Assembly: GCA_000403295.2 (NCBI GenBank)
Contig: KE159609.1
Location: 1,130,777-1,157,219 of the forward strand
Source of the DNA: Lachnospiraceae bacterium M18-1
GTDB lineage: Bacteria; Bacillota; Clostridia; Lachnospirales; Lachnospiraceae
DNA: 26,443 bases
Reading direction: 5' to 3'
Both the position numbers and the translations under genes were made by a program. Shown in pieces: positions 9,184 through 17,229 of this stretch; position 1 is the first letter of the stretch; every line of letters begins with the position of its first letter. The notes below the pieces were generated by a model. That model did no database searches, was not told where the DNA came from, and saw only the letters and a list, made by a program, of their open reading frames with translations.

Positions 9184-10401
9184 ATGGTAAATATAGCAGT
9201 AATGGGGTATGGTACGGTAGGCTCCGGAGTCGTAGAGGTGATCAATACAAACGGAGCGCGTATCAACCAGAGGATCGGCGATGAGCTTCATATCAAGTAT
9301 GTGTTGGATCTGCGGGATTTTCCGGGGGATCCGATCCAGGAAAAGATCGTCCATGATTTTGACGTTATTGTAAATGATCCGGAGGTACAGATCGTGGTAG
9401 AGGTCATGGGAGGGATCGAACCTGCCTACACCTTTGTGAAAAAGTGTCTGCTTGCCGGGAAAAGTGTGGCGACCTCGAATAAGGCACTGGTTGCCAAGCA
9501 TGGAGCGGAGCTTCTGTCCATCGCGAGGGAGCGGGAAATCAATTTCCTGTTCGAAGCAAGCGTGGGGGGCGGGATTCCGATCATCCGTCCGTTAAATTCT
9601 TCTATGACGGCGGACGAGATCGAAGAGATCACAGGTATCCTGAACGGGACGACCAATTATATGATGACCAAGATGTTCTATGAAGGCTCGGATTATGACG
9701 ACGTGCTCAAGGAAGCACAGGAGAAGGGCTATGCGGAGCGCAATCCGGAGGCGGATGTGGAAGGCTATGACGCCTGCCGCAAGATTGCCATTCTGTCCTC
9801 CCTGATCTCCGGACAGCAGGTCGATTTTGAAGACATTTACACCGAAGGCATCACCAACATTTCCAAAGAGGATATGATGTATGCAAAGGCTATGGGGATG
9901 ACCATCAAGCTGCTGGCCACCAGCAAGCGGCAGGGAGACCTTCTGCAGGCTATGGTTGCGCCGTATCTGCTGAGAAAGGAGCATCCTTTGTATAGTGTCA
10001 ATGATGTGTTCAACGCGATTTTTGTCCATGGAAATGTCCTTGGAGACGCCATGTTCTACGGCTGCGGTGCAGGGAAGCTTCCTACTGCCAGCGCTGTTGT
10101 GGCCGACGTGGTGGATGAGGCGAAGCATCTCCACAGAAATATCATGACCATGTGGAAGAGCGATAAGCTGGAGCTGCTTCCCTTCAAAGATACGAGCAAA
10201 CGGTTCTTTGTCCGGATTTCCGGGGAGCCGGAGGCTCTCAGGGCCCACGTAGAAAGTAAATTCGGTCCGGTGGAGATCGTCAGGGCAGACGGCCTGGAGG
10301 GAGAATTTGGATTCCTGACCGGTGTGCTGACAGAGCAGGCTTATGAGGAAAATGCGAAAGAATTTCCAGGCATTCTCCACAGAATCCGTGTGGAAGGATA
10401 G
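9184..10401 (+). CDS. hom: Homoserine dehydrogenase
   Basis: Reduces aspartate semialdehyde to homoserine, the branch point to threonine and methionine. The 405-residue product begins with the nucleotide-binding loop GYGTVGSG (residues 8-15). It has the family motifs TSNKALVAKHG, FEASVGGGIPIIRPL and EADVEGYDACRKIAIL, the last carrying the conserved Lys (about residue 203) used in catalysis. The C-terminal part from about residue 340 (FVRISGEPEALRAHVESKFG) resembles the regulatory ACT domain that gives feedback control by threonine in other homoserine dehydrogenases. A GGAAAGGGAG-type ribosome site precedes the ATG. An ApgM-family gene follows after 48 bp, which fits a threonine unit. Confidence 0.96.
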   Translation: MVNIAVMGYGTVGSGVVEVINTNGARINQRIGDELHIKYVLDLRDFPGDPIQEKIVHDFDVIVNDPEVQIVVEVMGGIEPAYTFVKKCLLAGKSVATSNKALVAKHGAELLSIAREREINFLFEASVGGGIPIIRPLNSSMTADEIEEITGILNGTTNYMMTKMFYEGSDYDDVLKEAQEKGYAERNPEADVEGYDACRKIAILSSLISGQQVDFEDIYTEGITNISKEDMMYAKAMGMTIKLLATSKRQGDLLQAMVAPYLLRKEHPLYSVNDVFNAIFVHGNVLGDAMFYGCGAGKLPTASAVVADVVDEAKHLHRNIMTMWKSDKLELLPFKDTSKRFFVRISGEPEALRAHVESKFGPVEIVRADGLEGEFGFLTGVLTEQAYEENAKEFPGILHRIRVEG

Positions 10402-10403
10402 GG

Positions 10404-10437
10404 GTTACAGGGCGTTGCTTCACCAGTGACCTGTAAC
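10404..10437. other. Small inverted repeat between hom and the ApgM-like gene
   Basis: GTTACAGG (10404-10411) and CCTGTAAC (10430-10437) form an 8-bp stem with an 18-nt loop and no T-run. It may be an attenuating or stabilising hairpin in a shared mRNA. Confidence 0.4.
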
Positions 10438-10449
10438 GGATAGAGGGAC

Positions 10450-11667
10450 ATGATGAAAAAATATGTGATTGTTTTGTGTGACGGTATGGCGGATGAACCG
10501 CTGCAGGAGCTGAACGGCAAGACTCCTCTGGAAGCGGCGCAGACGCCCAATATGGACCGGCTGGCGCCTCTCTCCGAGATCGGCATGGTGCGGACGGTTC
10601 CGGAAGGCATGTCACCGGGCAGCGATACGGCCAACCTGTCTGTTATCGGGTATGATCCGGTAAAATATTATTCTGGACGTTCTCCGCTGGAAGCGCTGAG
10701 CATCGGGGTGGATATGAAGGAGGATGACGTGTCGTTCCGCTGCAATGTGGTGACGCTGTCTGAGGAAGAAGAAAACTACGAGGACCGGCGGATCCTGGAC
10801 CACAGTTCGGGAGAGATCAGTACAAAGGACGCGGCGGTCCTGATCGAAGCATTGAAGGAAGGACTGAAACGGGACGGGTATGAGTTTTACGCGGGAACCA
10901 GCTACCGGCATCTGCTGATCTGGAAGCAGGGCAGGGCCGCAGAGCTGACCGCGCCCCACGATATCCTGACCCGGAGGATCGGGGAATATCTGCCTCAGGA
11001 TCCCGTGTTGCGGGAGATGATGGTGAAGAGCTATGATATTCTCTCCAACCACCCGATCAATGTGAAGCGGAAGGAAGAGGGGCTGAATCCGGCTAATTCC
11101 GCCTGGTTCTGGGGCGCCGGCACGCGGCCGGCACTGACCTCTTTTGAGGAGGAGCATCACCGGAAGGGCGCTATGGTCTCCGCCGTGGATCTTCTCAAGG
11201 GCATTGCGGTCGGCGCAGGAATGCGCAATATAACCGTGGAAGGCGCCAACGGCGGTCTGGATACGAACTATGCAGGTAAGGGACAGGCAGCCATAGATGC
11301 ACTTCGGGAGGACATGGATTTTGTGTATATCCATATCGAAGCTCCGGATGAGATGGGACATCAAGGCAGCTTTGAGGATAAGATTACTGCCATTGAACGA
11401 ATCGATGCGCAGATCATCGGCCCGATCGTGGAAAAGCTGGAGGCAGAAGGCATTGATTTCCGCATGCTGGTTTTGCCCGATCATCCGACTCCGGTCCGGG
11501 TAAGGACTCATGTAGGGGATCCGGTTCCCTATCTGCTGTATGACAGCACAAAGGATCTGGGCGGCAGAGCAGTCCGGTATGATGAGAAGACCGGGCAGGA
11601 GAGCGGGATCCTGGCGGAGAAAGGGCATATGCTGATCCGTCACTTGTTTGAGGACGATGAAAAATAA
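10450..11667 (+). CDS. ApgM-family protein: proposed homoserine kinase or cofactor-independent phosphoglycerate mutase
   Basis: A 405-residue alkaline-phosphatase-superfamily protein of the archaeal-type cofactor-independent phosphoglycerate mutase group. Motifs are VLCDGMADEP at the N-terminus (metal-binding Asp), GMSPGSDTANLSVIGYDP with the nucleophilic Ser (about residues 55-72), HIEAPDEMGHQG (about 296-307) and VLPDHPTPVRVRTHVGDPVP near 340-360. One subfamily is a proposed homoserine kinase because its genes sit beside hom and threonine synthase (family knowledge). Here it lies 48 bp after hom, and no GHMP-type thrB is seen in the window, so I favour homoserine kinase. A mutase role cannot be excluded by sequence reading alone. 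Confidence 0.85.
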   Translation: MMKKYVIVLCDGMADEPLQELNGKTPLEAAQTPNMDRLAPLSEIGMVRTVPEGMSPGSDTANLSVIGYDPVKYYSGRSPLEALSIGVDMKEDDVSFRCNVVTLSEEEENYEDRRILDHSSGEISTKDAAVLIEALKEGLKRDGYEFYAGTSYRHLLIWKQGRAAELTAPHDILTRRIGEYLPQDPVLREMMVKSYDILSNHPINVKRKEEGLNPANSAWFWGAGTRPALTSFEEEHHRKGAMVSAVDLLKGIAVGAGMRNITVEGANGGLDTNYAGKGQAAIDALREDMDFVYIHIEAPDEMGHQGSFEDKITAIERIDAQIIGPIVEKLEAEGIDFRMLVLPDHPTPVRVRTHVGDPVPYLLYDSTKDLGGRAVRYDEKTGQESGILAEKGHMLIRHLFEDDEK

Positions 11668-11701
11668 AACCGCTGCTGTGCATCTTGCTGAGCAGTTACA
11701 T

Positions 11702-11736
11702 AAAACCGCAGTTTCTGTCAGGGGGCTGCGGTTTTT
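11702..11736. terminator. Bidirectional Rho-independent terminator
   Basis: AAAACCGCAG (11702-11711) pairs with CTGCGGTTTT (11726-11735), with T-runs on both strands. It closes the hom operon and would also end a gene converging from the right, which fits the minus-strand remnant starting at 11741. Confidence 0.85.
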
Positions 11737-11740
11737 GCAG

Positions 11741-11870
11741 CTATTCGAAGCGTTCTCCCATGACAAGCTGCCGGAAATTGGCCAGAACCTCTAACTGTCC
11801 GTGCTGGCTTAGCTCCAGATCAAGATAAGGCGTAAGCGCCGCTTCCAGATTGGTGTATCTGTATGGCAAA
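11741..11870 (-). pseudogene. C-terminal remnant of an unidentified minus-strand gene
   Basis: About 43 residues ending ANFRQLVMGERFE, then a stop, read smoothly on the - strand, and the bidirectional terminator lies just downstream. The upstream part is missing: sequence to the right of about 11865 belongs to a + strand gene. I do not recognise the family. This is a weak call, supported by the convergent arrangement and protein-like composition. Confidence 0.35.
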
Positions 11871-12726
11871 CCTGTGCGAGGACTGGGTTCCGGAATCCTC
11901 CTGGAGAAAGGCTTATAACCTGAGCAGCGGCAAGTCATACCGCAAGACGACCTGGGAATTTATGAATCTGAATCTGGAGCCGATGGGATTCAAGTTTGAG
12001 GAGGTCTATCCGCCGGAGATGATGGCACGCTTCAACTTCCACGGGCAGTACTACACGGATGCGGACGTTCTGGAAAATTATCTGCACTTCCGCTGTATCC
12101 CGGGCGACCAGTATTGGGCAGGCGTGAAGGCTGAGATGGAACGTATGATGAAAAATCCGATGATCGCGGCCATGATGCCGAAACTGGAGATGATGAAGGG
12201 CAGGAATGAGCAGCTTGCAAGAAAAGAGATGGGACCGATCTGGGCAGAGGAAAATAATAAGACAGAGTGGATTCAGGCGTTCTACGGATCTCTGGAGGAA
12301 AAGCACAAGCTGATCGGAACAGAGTATGAGCTGCACCGTCCGAGTGAGGAGGAGACATTCCTGGATCACGGATATGATGAAGAAAAGGGCCTGGAGAACC
12401 TGGATGCGGAGGATCTGCAGAAAGCGGCAGAGTTCCGCGGCGGAGAATATCTGAAGGAGGATGTAAAAGATATCTATACTCCGGTAAGATGGAAATGTGC
12501 GTTCGGACATGAATTTAAGCTGTCTGTGAACGGCGCGCTCCACGGCGGTCACTGGTGTCCGGAGTGTATGAAGAACAGCTGGGCTTATCCGAAGTTTGCG
12601 AGGAAGAATCCATTCTACGCCCAGGTGTGGGATCCGCAGCACAGCCCGGAGGAAACTTACGAGATTCCGATGCGGTTCAGTGCATATGAGATTCGGGAAG
12701 AGATTGAGAAGGAACTGGGATTATAA
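11863..12726 (+). CDS. Zinc-ribbon protein, probable C-terminal remnant of a larger SDR/epimerase-like protein
   Basis: A 287-residue frame. The first part (SSWRKAYNLSSGKSYRKT) resembles the late part of extended short-chain dehydrogenases/epimerases (the NxGxGxSYR pattern), a middle helical region is unassigned (KNPMIAAMMPKLEMMKGRN), and the C-terminal part has WKCAFGHEF...GHWCPEC, a likely treble-clef/zinc-ribbon with Cys-x4-His and Cys-x2-Cys. No good ribosome site precedes the ATG at 11863, and the product starts where the Rossmann half would have ended. This suggests a 5' truncation by rearrangement at about 11865. The intact family assignment is from memory and uncertain; the frame itself is clearly protein-coding in character. 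Confidence 0.55.
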   Translation: MANLCEDWVPESSWRKAYNLSSGKSYRKTTWEFMNLNLEPMGFKFEEVYPPEMMARFNFHGQYYTDADVLENYLHFRCIPGDQYWAGVKAEMERMMKNPMIAAMMPKLEMMKGRNEQLARKEMGPIWAEENNKTEWIQAFYGSLEEKHKLIGTEYELHRPSEEETFLDHGYDEEKGLENLDAEDLQKAAEFRGGEYLKEDVKDIYTPVRWKCAFGHEFKLSVNGALHGGHWCPECMKNSWAYPKFARKNPFYAQVWDPQHSPEETYEIPMRFSAYEIREEIEKELGL

Positions 12727-12730
12727 AAGA

Positions 12731-12834
12731 GAAAAAGGGGCTGTCGGGAAATAGATAGCCCATCACTGAATTGGCCGGATGCCGTGCAGCAAGTGCACGA
12801 CAACCGTGTGAACAGTAACGATAGCCTCTTTTTC
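12731..12834. other. Folded element of about 104 bp: long-stem terminator, structured RNA or MITE-like
   Basis: The 16-nt arm at 12731-12746 pairs along its full length with 12819-12834 if two G-U pairs are allowed. Inside is a GTGCA/TGCAC hairpin at about 12784-12798. The right arm ends CCTCTTTTTC, so it can act as a terminator for the zinc-ribbon gene. The enclosed sequence is long for a terminator, so a small non-autonomous insertion or a structured RNA is possible. I see no clear target duplication. Confidence 0.45.
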
Positions 12835-12858
12835 ATTCCTATATGGGCGTTATATGAG

Positions 12859-12887
12859 TTGTCAGAAGTAAATAGATATGGTAGAAT
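12859..12887 (+). promoter_or_regulatory. Predicted promoter of the type I toxin mRNA
   Basis: TTGTCA (12859-12864), a 17-bp spacer and TAGAAT (12882-12887). Transcription would begin near 12894, giving a leader of about 65 nt before the toxin start. Confidence 0.65.
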
Positions 12888-12921
12888 CTTGCTATGGAGT
12901 GATCGTGTTACAAGGTGGTGA

Positions 12922-12951
12922 ACCTCCCTACACTTGAAAAAGAGGGGAGGT
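12922..12951 (+). promoter_or_regulatory. Hairpin that masks the toxin ribosome binding site
   Basis: ACCTCCCT (12922-12929) is complementary to AGGGGAGGT (12943-12951) with a one-base bulge. The latter is the Shine-Dalgarno of the toxin. Sequestered ribosome sites are common in type I toxin mRNAs. Confidence 0.55.
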
Positions 12952-12958
12952 GATGCAT

Positions 12959-13054
12959 ATGAGTACCTATGAAGTTTTAAGCCTGTTATTTCTGGGCGGC
13001 TCCTTCCTCATTGCGTTGCTTGCCTACATAGATAGGAACAACAAGCGAAAATAA
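12959..13054 (+). CDS. Small hydrophobic toxin of a type I toxin-antitoxin system (holin-like toxin family)
   Basis: A 31-residue peptide: short N-terminus MSTYEV, one transmembrane helix (LSLLFLGGSFLIALLAYI) and a charged tail DRNNKRK. This is the layout of the Firmicutes putative holin-like/TxpA-Fst-type toxins, which insert in the membrane and depolarise it (family knowledge). Support comes from its surroundings: a strong promoter, a GGGAGGTG ribosome site 7 nt before the ATG that can be masked by an upstream CCTCCC, and a convergent antisense RNA promoter downstream with a terminator overlapping the toxin 3' end. An in-frame ATG at 12953 lies too close to the ribosome site. Confidence 0.8.
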   Translation: MSTYEVLSLLFLGGSFLIALLAYIDRNNKRK

Positions 13055-13149
13055 ATAAACCTACCTTGTACTTGGCTGGTCGAGGTAGGTTTATTCCATA
13101 AACTAAACTTGGGAGGTCAACCACTTTGTGGGCGGTCGCTCCTTTTATG
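13045..13149 (-). ncRNA. Predicted antisense RNA antitoxin
   Basis: A near-consensus promoter on the - strand (TTTACA at 13184-13179, 17-bp spacer, TATAAT at 13161-13156) would start an RNA near 13149. Reading leftward it reaches a perfect 12-bp stem (13054-13065 with 13084-13095) followed on that strand by a U-rich tail, ending near 13045. The RNA of about 105 nt would overlap the last codons and the 3' untranslated region of the toxin mRNA, as in TxpA/RatA-type loci. Confidence 0.65.
13054..13095. terminator. Terminator hairpin shared by toxin mRNA and antisense RNA
   Basis: AATAAACCTACC (13054-13065) and GGTAGGTTTATT (13084-13095) pair perfectly with an 18-nt loop. The - strand side is followed by TTATTTTC, a good termination tail; the + strand tail is weaker. 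Beyond the antisense promoter, 13190-13362 shows no gene or clear signal. Confidence 0.75.
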
Positions 13150-13155
13150 CTTATG

Positions 13156-13184
13156 ATTATAACATTGTTTTGTTCATTTGTAAA
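13156..13184 (-). promoter_or_regulatory. Promoter of the antisense RNA
   Basis: On the - strand: TTTACA, exactly 17 bp, TATAAT. It is the best sigma-A promoter in this part of the window and has no protein gene to serve. Confidence 0.75.
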
Positions 13185-13362
13185 TAATTAGTTCAGCGTG
13201 TTCAACGGCTCATGTTGTTACAGCAGATTGAATTGTACGCCTGTAATACACAAAATAATTGAACAGTGCCGAAAATAGAGGGCTTTCATAAATATACTGT
13301 TCCGAAACAGGAGACAGAGATACTTGTCCGGCGCATCATAGAAAATATACAGGAGAGTGCAT

Positions 13363-14241
13363 ATGGATCTAAATACTTTTTTTGAGGGAATCCGGATGAT
13401 GCCTGAGGCGGTCAGTGAGGCAGCTGAACTGCAGATTCCGGAGGAAGGATATCAGAAGATGAAAAGGCTGTTCCGGACAGATAAGGATGGTTTTTACCGT
13501 GCCGTATTAAAGGAAAAGAATTTCCGGCTCAGGTTTTTATATTATTTTAGCCGAATGGCATGCGATACTTATGAGTGTTACCGCGAAAGAAATGTGGATG
13601 AGAAAATATACTGGGATACATTCTATGATCTGACAATCTGGTGCGAAAATTGCTTTCAGCAATTTGGGGAATATGGGATCAATGAGTACAAATGGTTCTT
13701 CCGGCATATCGAATGCAGTATCTGGCGGCTGGGACGTCTGGAATTTGAGGAGATGAGCGTCTATTGGAAGGAGATTGACGAAAATACGGAGATTCAGGAA
13801 TACATCCCTGTGCTCAATGTCCATATCCCGCAGGGGGAGAAGCTGGAGCTTTCTGCGGTGAAGGCTTCTTTTGGACAGGCGTTTCAGAGATGGGGAAGTC
13901 AGATTCCCTTTATCTGTGATTCCTGGCTCTTGTATCCGGGGCTTGCGGAAATCCTGCCTGCAGAAAGCAATATCATAAAGTTTCAGAAGCTGTTCCGAAT
14001 CATGCGGGTAGATTTTGACGGAGGGGAAGCACAGCGGCGTATATTCGGCAGGCTGTCCGAGGATCCGGCGGATTACCCCGAAGCTACATCCCTGCAGAAA
14101 ATGCTCATGTACGGTAAAGAAGCAAGCAACCGAAAACAAGAGATAGACCGCCAGCACCACACTATTCCGAACCAAAGAAGCCAAAGACCAAAAGACAAAC
14201 ATTATGGAAATGTGCATAACAGGCTATGGAATCATGGATAA
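13363..14241 (+). pseudogene. GNAT-like acyltransferase-domain protein, 3' end replaced
   Basis: Residues 1-250 resemble a Clostridia family annotated as acyltransferase-domain/GNAT-like C-terminal proteins: FRLRFLYYFSRMACDTYE, YDLTIWCENCFQQFGEYG, IECSIWRLGRLEFE, PVLNVHIPQGEKL and CDSWLLYPGLAEIL, recognised from memory. The usual C-terminus (a helix and GxGxG-like end) is absent. From about 14115 the frame runs into a Lys/Arg/Gln-rich, non-family tail of about 40 residues, so the gene was probably cut by the mobile-element junction there. AGGAG sits 7 nt before the ATG at 13363. Its substrate is not known. It may still yield a nearly full-length protein. Confidence 0.6.
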
Positions 14242-14368
14242 CTCTATTCACAGCACATGGAAAAGCTAAAGTGCAGCTTTCCCACGTCCTGCAAACAGAG
14301 TTACCCACAATTCCATGAGACAGCCAGTTATACATATTCCCACAATGCCGATGACGACGGAATCCCTC

Positions 14369-15071
14369 TCATTCATTCATACTTGTTTCCAAACTGCAAT
14401 AATGCTGATGTAATTCATATATTTTTTGCTGCATTAGTTTTATTAGCTCCAATGGTGCTAACACAGTGGCGTTGTTCCCAAATGGCAATATATAATCGGC
14501 AACCCATTCTAAAGCTGCATGATTTATTTCCATGTCGATTATCCCGCCGCCCGTTGGAAATGTTGTTAATCCGCTTGCAAGTAAACATTCACTTTCACAG
14601 CGTTTAACGCCTATATCCGTTAGTTGGATTTTCATATGGTAATCATTCCTAACATCTGTTTTTTCAAGATATTCTTGAATAGACGTAGGAATAGGGTATT
14701 TCCCTTTTGGATAGGGCTTTTCCATTATGATTTCTTTAATACGGTCAACCCGGAATACTCTGATTTGATTTGCCGTTGTACAATAGGCGGGGCAATACCA
14801 AAGTCCATTCATAGCATATAAGCCGATAGGTATAATTGTGCGTGTACTTTCAGAATATGTTGACGAATACCGTATTGTTGCGGCATGACGGTTTATCACA
14901 ACAAGGAACATTGATTTAAGTAATGGCGAATCGCAATGTCTGTCTGGAATCCAAAATACTACCTTGTTTTGAATCTGCGTAATACTGTTTTGTACATCTA
15001 ATGGCAGACAATTCAAAAATTTTTTTAGGACGGATATGGTTTCCTGTTCAAACGGCAAGTCACGGTGATAT
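14369..15071 (-). pseudogene. WYL-domain regulator (YafY-like), C-terminal part, split by an IS
   Basis: About 230 residues containing the WYL domain, with LWYCPAYC in place of the canonical WYL triplet region and IRVFRVDRIKEI downstream of it. The reading frame continues directly from the N-terminal part at 17230-17504 if the IS and one target copy are removed (QYHR, then DLPFEQE). The joined product would be about 322 residues, normal for this family of ligand-sensing transcription factors. As it stands this half has no natural start or DNA-binding domain and is probably silent. Confidence 0.85.
15063..15071. repeat. 9-bp target site duplication, left copy
   Basis: CGGTGATAT directly precedes the IS and is repeated at 17230-17238 directly after it. 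Confidence 0.92.
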
Positions 15072-15603
15072 CAGCTCCGACGCTTAAATATTTTTTGTTT
15101 TGAAATCATACGTAATTTAAAGACATTAAGACGGTTTGGTAAAGAGGCGGGAAATTTTTTCTTCGCACTCAGGATAAAAGAGCTGTTGGATGGAACAAAA
15201 AGATGAGCCATGAAACACCAGGGGCTGTTTCATACGTTGCTCACTTAAAAAGCATCTGTTCCGGCAAGGGAGATCAAACATGGGACAAATCATTCATCTG
15301 GATAAAGGGAATCCCCATTTTCATTTAGGATAGCATTCGAAACAGGGGATATGGTCTGCTACTGTCATTGATTGTCAGACATTCCCAAATGATCTATGGA
15401 AAAGTTTCTTTACGGATCAGGCGTACTTTAAGTTTTAATGAGATATCCGTCTGACGCGCAATTCCGGAAAAAAGAAATCCGAATCGGGTGGTTTTCGGCC
15501 CCAATACCAGAGTGTTCTATGTGTATTGTGTATATTATAATAGAAGAAATGCATAAATTATCTGATGACTTTGGCTAAAATCGCAAAAAGGTAGGAAATC
15601 ATA

Positions 15604-15689
15604 AAAAAACCTCCCATTTTATGGAAAAATGAGAGATAATGTAATTAACCCAACAACATATCTTCACCCATAAAAGAAGGAGGTTTTTT
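15604..15689 (+). promoter_or_regulatory. Inverted repeat able to mask the transposase ribosome site
   Basis: AAAAAACCTCC (15604-15614) is perfectly complementary to GGAGGTTTTTT (15679-15689), which contains the Shine-Dalgarno before ATG 15692. Inside lies a second hairpin (about CTCCCATTTT to AAAAATGAGAG, 15611-15633). RNA reading in from outside the IS would fold and hide the start, a known way to stop read-through transposase synthesis. Confidence 0.6.
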
Positions 15690-15798
15690 ACATGAAAAGA
15701 GAATAGCGGTTACGAGAAAAGAAACCCGGGAAAACTTACAGAAACTCCGGCTTGCATGTGAACTCTCAAAACTGATCCGGCACTACTTCCCGGATCTG

Positions 15799-17067
15799 GT
15801 GCCACTGCTGAAAAAACTGCCGGATCCCAGAAACCAAAGCTATATTACCTATCCGTCTGCCGTGCTCCTAATGACCCGTATCCTTTCTTCTATATTTTAC
15901 ATCAGCAGTATGAGAAAAACAAGTGAAGAATTCAATTCGGATCTCATGATTGAAAATATCTGGGAACTATGCGCAGAGGAAGAAACCGTCCGCGAGCTCC
16001 CTTACTGGGAGACCATCAACCGGTATCTGGAAAAATTGGAGCCGGAATCTCTGCAGGAAGTCATTTGGAAACTGGTGTACCGCCTGCTGCGGAGCAAGGC
16101 GTTCCAAGGGGCGCGAATTGGAGAGAAACACTGGCAGATCATTTTAGACGGGACCCAGTTACACAGCAGCCGTAAGCCGCTGGATCCGAAATGCATGTAC
16201 CGGATCCATCACAAAGGCAAGCCGGAAGAATACCGCGAGAATTATTACTATGTCCTGGAGGCAAAGTTGGTATTGCATCCCAAGATTGTAGTAAGTATTA
16301 TGACCGAATTTGTGGAAAATGATGGGAAAGAGATGGACAAGCAGGACTGCGAAAGGAAAGCAGGTGTGAGACTGATGGAAAAGCTGAAGAAGCAGTTTCC
16401 AAGATTAAATATCTGCCTATGTGCGGACAGCCTGTATGCATGTGAGCCATTTTTCCGGAAATGCGGGGAATACCGGTGGCAGTATCTGATCCGATTTAAG
16501 GAGGGAAGTATCCCGACAGTAGGAAAGGAATATAGAAAACTGAAAGACTTGGAAAAGAACCGAAAGGAAACGAAAATAAAAAATGGCCGATACTGGTATG
16601 ATTATGTAAATGAGATTGACTATAACGGATGTAAAATCAATTTGATGGAGTATGGTGAGGAACTGAAACGGACCATAAAAAGAGGGATGTGCAAAATCGA
16701 ACGTGAGGAAAAAAAGTCGTTCTGTTTTTTGACAAGTCTGCCGGTGAGAAAAAAGAATGTATGCGATCTGGTGGAGAAGGGGCGGATGCGCTGGAAAATA
16801 GAAAATGAAGGGTTTAATACGCAAAAGAATCAGGGATATTATTTGAAGCACTTGTTCAGTAAAAACTACCAGGGGATCAAAAACCATTATTACCTGATCC
16901 AGATCGGGCACATGATTGCACAGATAATGGAGACATGGGGAAGATTGTGGGAAGGGATGCATCTGAGTATGGAACAAAAGCATCAGAAGATACTGGAATC
17001 CTTTCAGGCTGTCAGGTTGAAAGAATACATTGGAATAAAAAAGAACATACAGATCCGATTACAATAG
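15799..17067 (+). CDS. IS4-like DDE transposase
   Basis: 422 residues from GTG 15799. The DDE triad is visible: D in IILDGTQ (about residue 117), D in LCADSLYACEPF (about 210) and E in RWKIENEGFNTQKN (about 335), with the RMRWKIENEGFN block matching the Y-R-E-K-type signature of IS4-family enzymes. The same frame is open upstream to 15691, adding IAVTRKETRENLQKL and more, and the best ribosome site and ATG (15692) are in the other frame: ATG AAA AGA GAA then TAG. One extra A in the A-run at 15695-15698 would join them into a protein of about 458 residues. The element is therefore either slightly decayed, uses slippage, or starts late. Confidence 0.85.
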   Translation: MPLLKKLPDPRNQSYITYPSAVLLMTRILSSIFYISSMRKTSEEFNSDLMIENIWELCAEEETVRELPYWETINRYLEKLEPESLQEVIWKLVYRLLRSKAFQGARIGEKHWQIILDGTQLHSSRKPLDPKCMYRIHHKGKPEEYRENYYYVLEAKLVLHPKIVVSIMTEFVENDGKEMDKQDCERKAGVRLMEKLKKQFPRLNICLCADSLYACEPFFRKCGEYRWQYLIRFKEGSIPTVGKEYRKLKDLEKNRKETKIKNGRYWYDYVNEIDYNGCKINLMEYGEELKRTIKRGMCKIEREEKKSFCFLTSLPVRKKNVCDLVEKGRMRWKIENEGFNTQKNQGYYLKHLFSKNYQGIKNHYYLIQIGHMIAQIMETWGRLWEGMHLSMEQKHQKILESFQAVRLKEYIGIKKNIQIRLQ

Positions 17068-17229
17068 ACAGGTCTCGAAGGAAGGGGGGATTCAAAAGGA
17101 AGCTGGAAATTGAATAGAGGAAACCAAGGGAATACTGTTTCCTGGAATCCATAATACTAAGAAAAGGCTGTGGAAGATATGAAATTTTCATAGCCTGGAA
17201 GAAAAAAATAAATTTAAGCGTCAGAGCTG

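Larger units (their letters stand above)
15072..17229 (+). mobile_element. IS4-like insertion sequence, 2158 bp, complete
   Basis: The terminal inverted repeats match at 17 of the first 18 positions (left CAGCTCCGACGCTTAAAT, right end read inward CAGCTCTGACGCTTAAAT). A 9-bp CGGTGATAT duplication flanks it. One DDE transposase is encoded on the + strand. The left 620 bp before the transposase contain no gene I can support: only AT-rich sequence and the regulatory inverted repeat at 15604-15689. The 9-bp duplication and the transposase motifs fit the IS4 superfamily; I cannot name the element. Confidence 0.92.

Noticed and set aside
14300..14345. DnaA-box-like sequences (TTACCCACA, ATTCCCACA) suggesting an origin
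   Set aside because: Only two imperfect matches, with no AT-rich unwinding region or replication gene alongside.
14257..14607. Plus-strand frame of 116 codons
   Set aside because: It is antisense to the WYL-domain fragment, which has clear family motifs.
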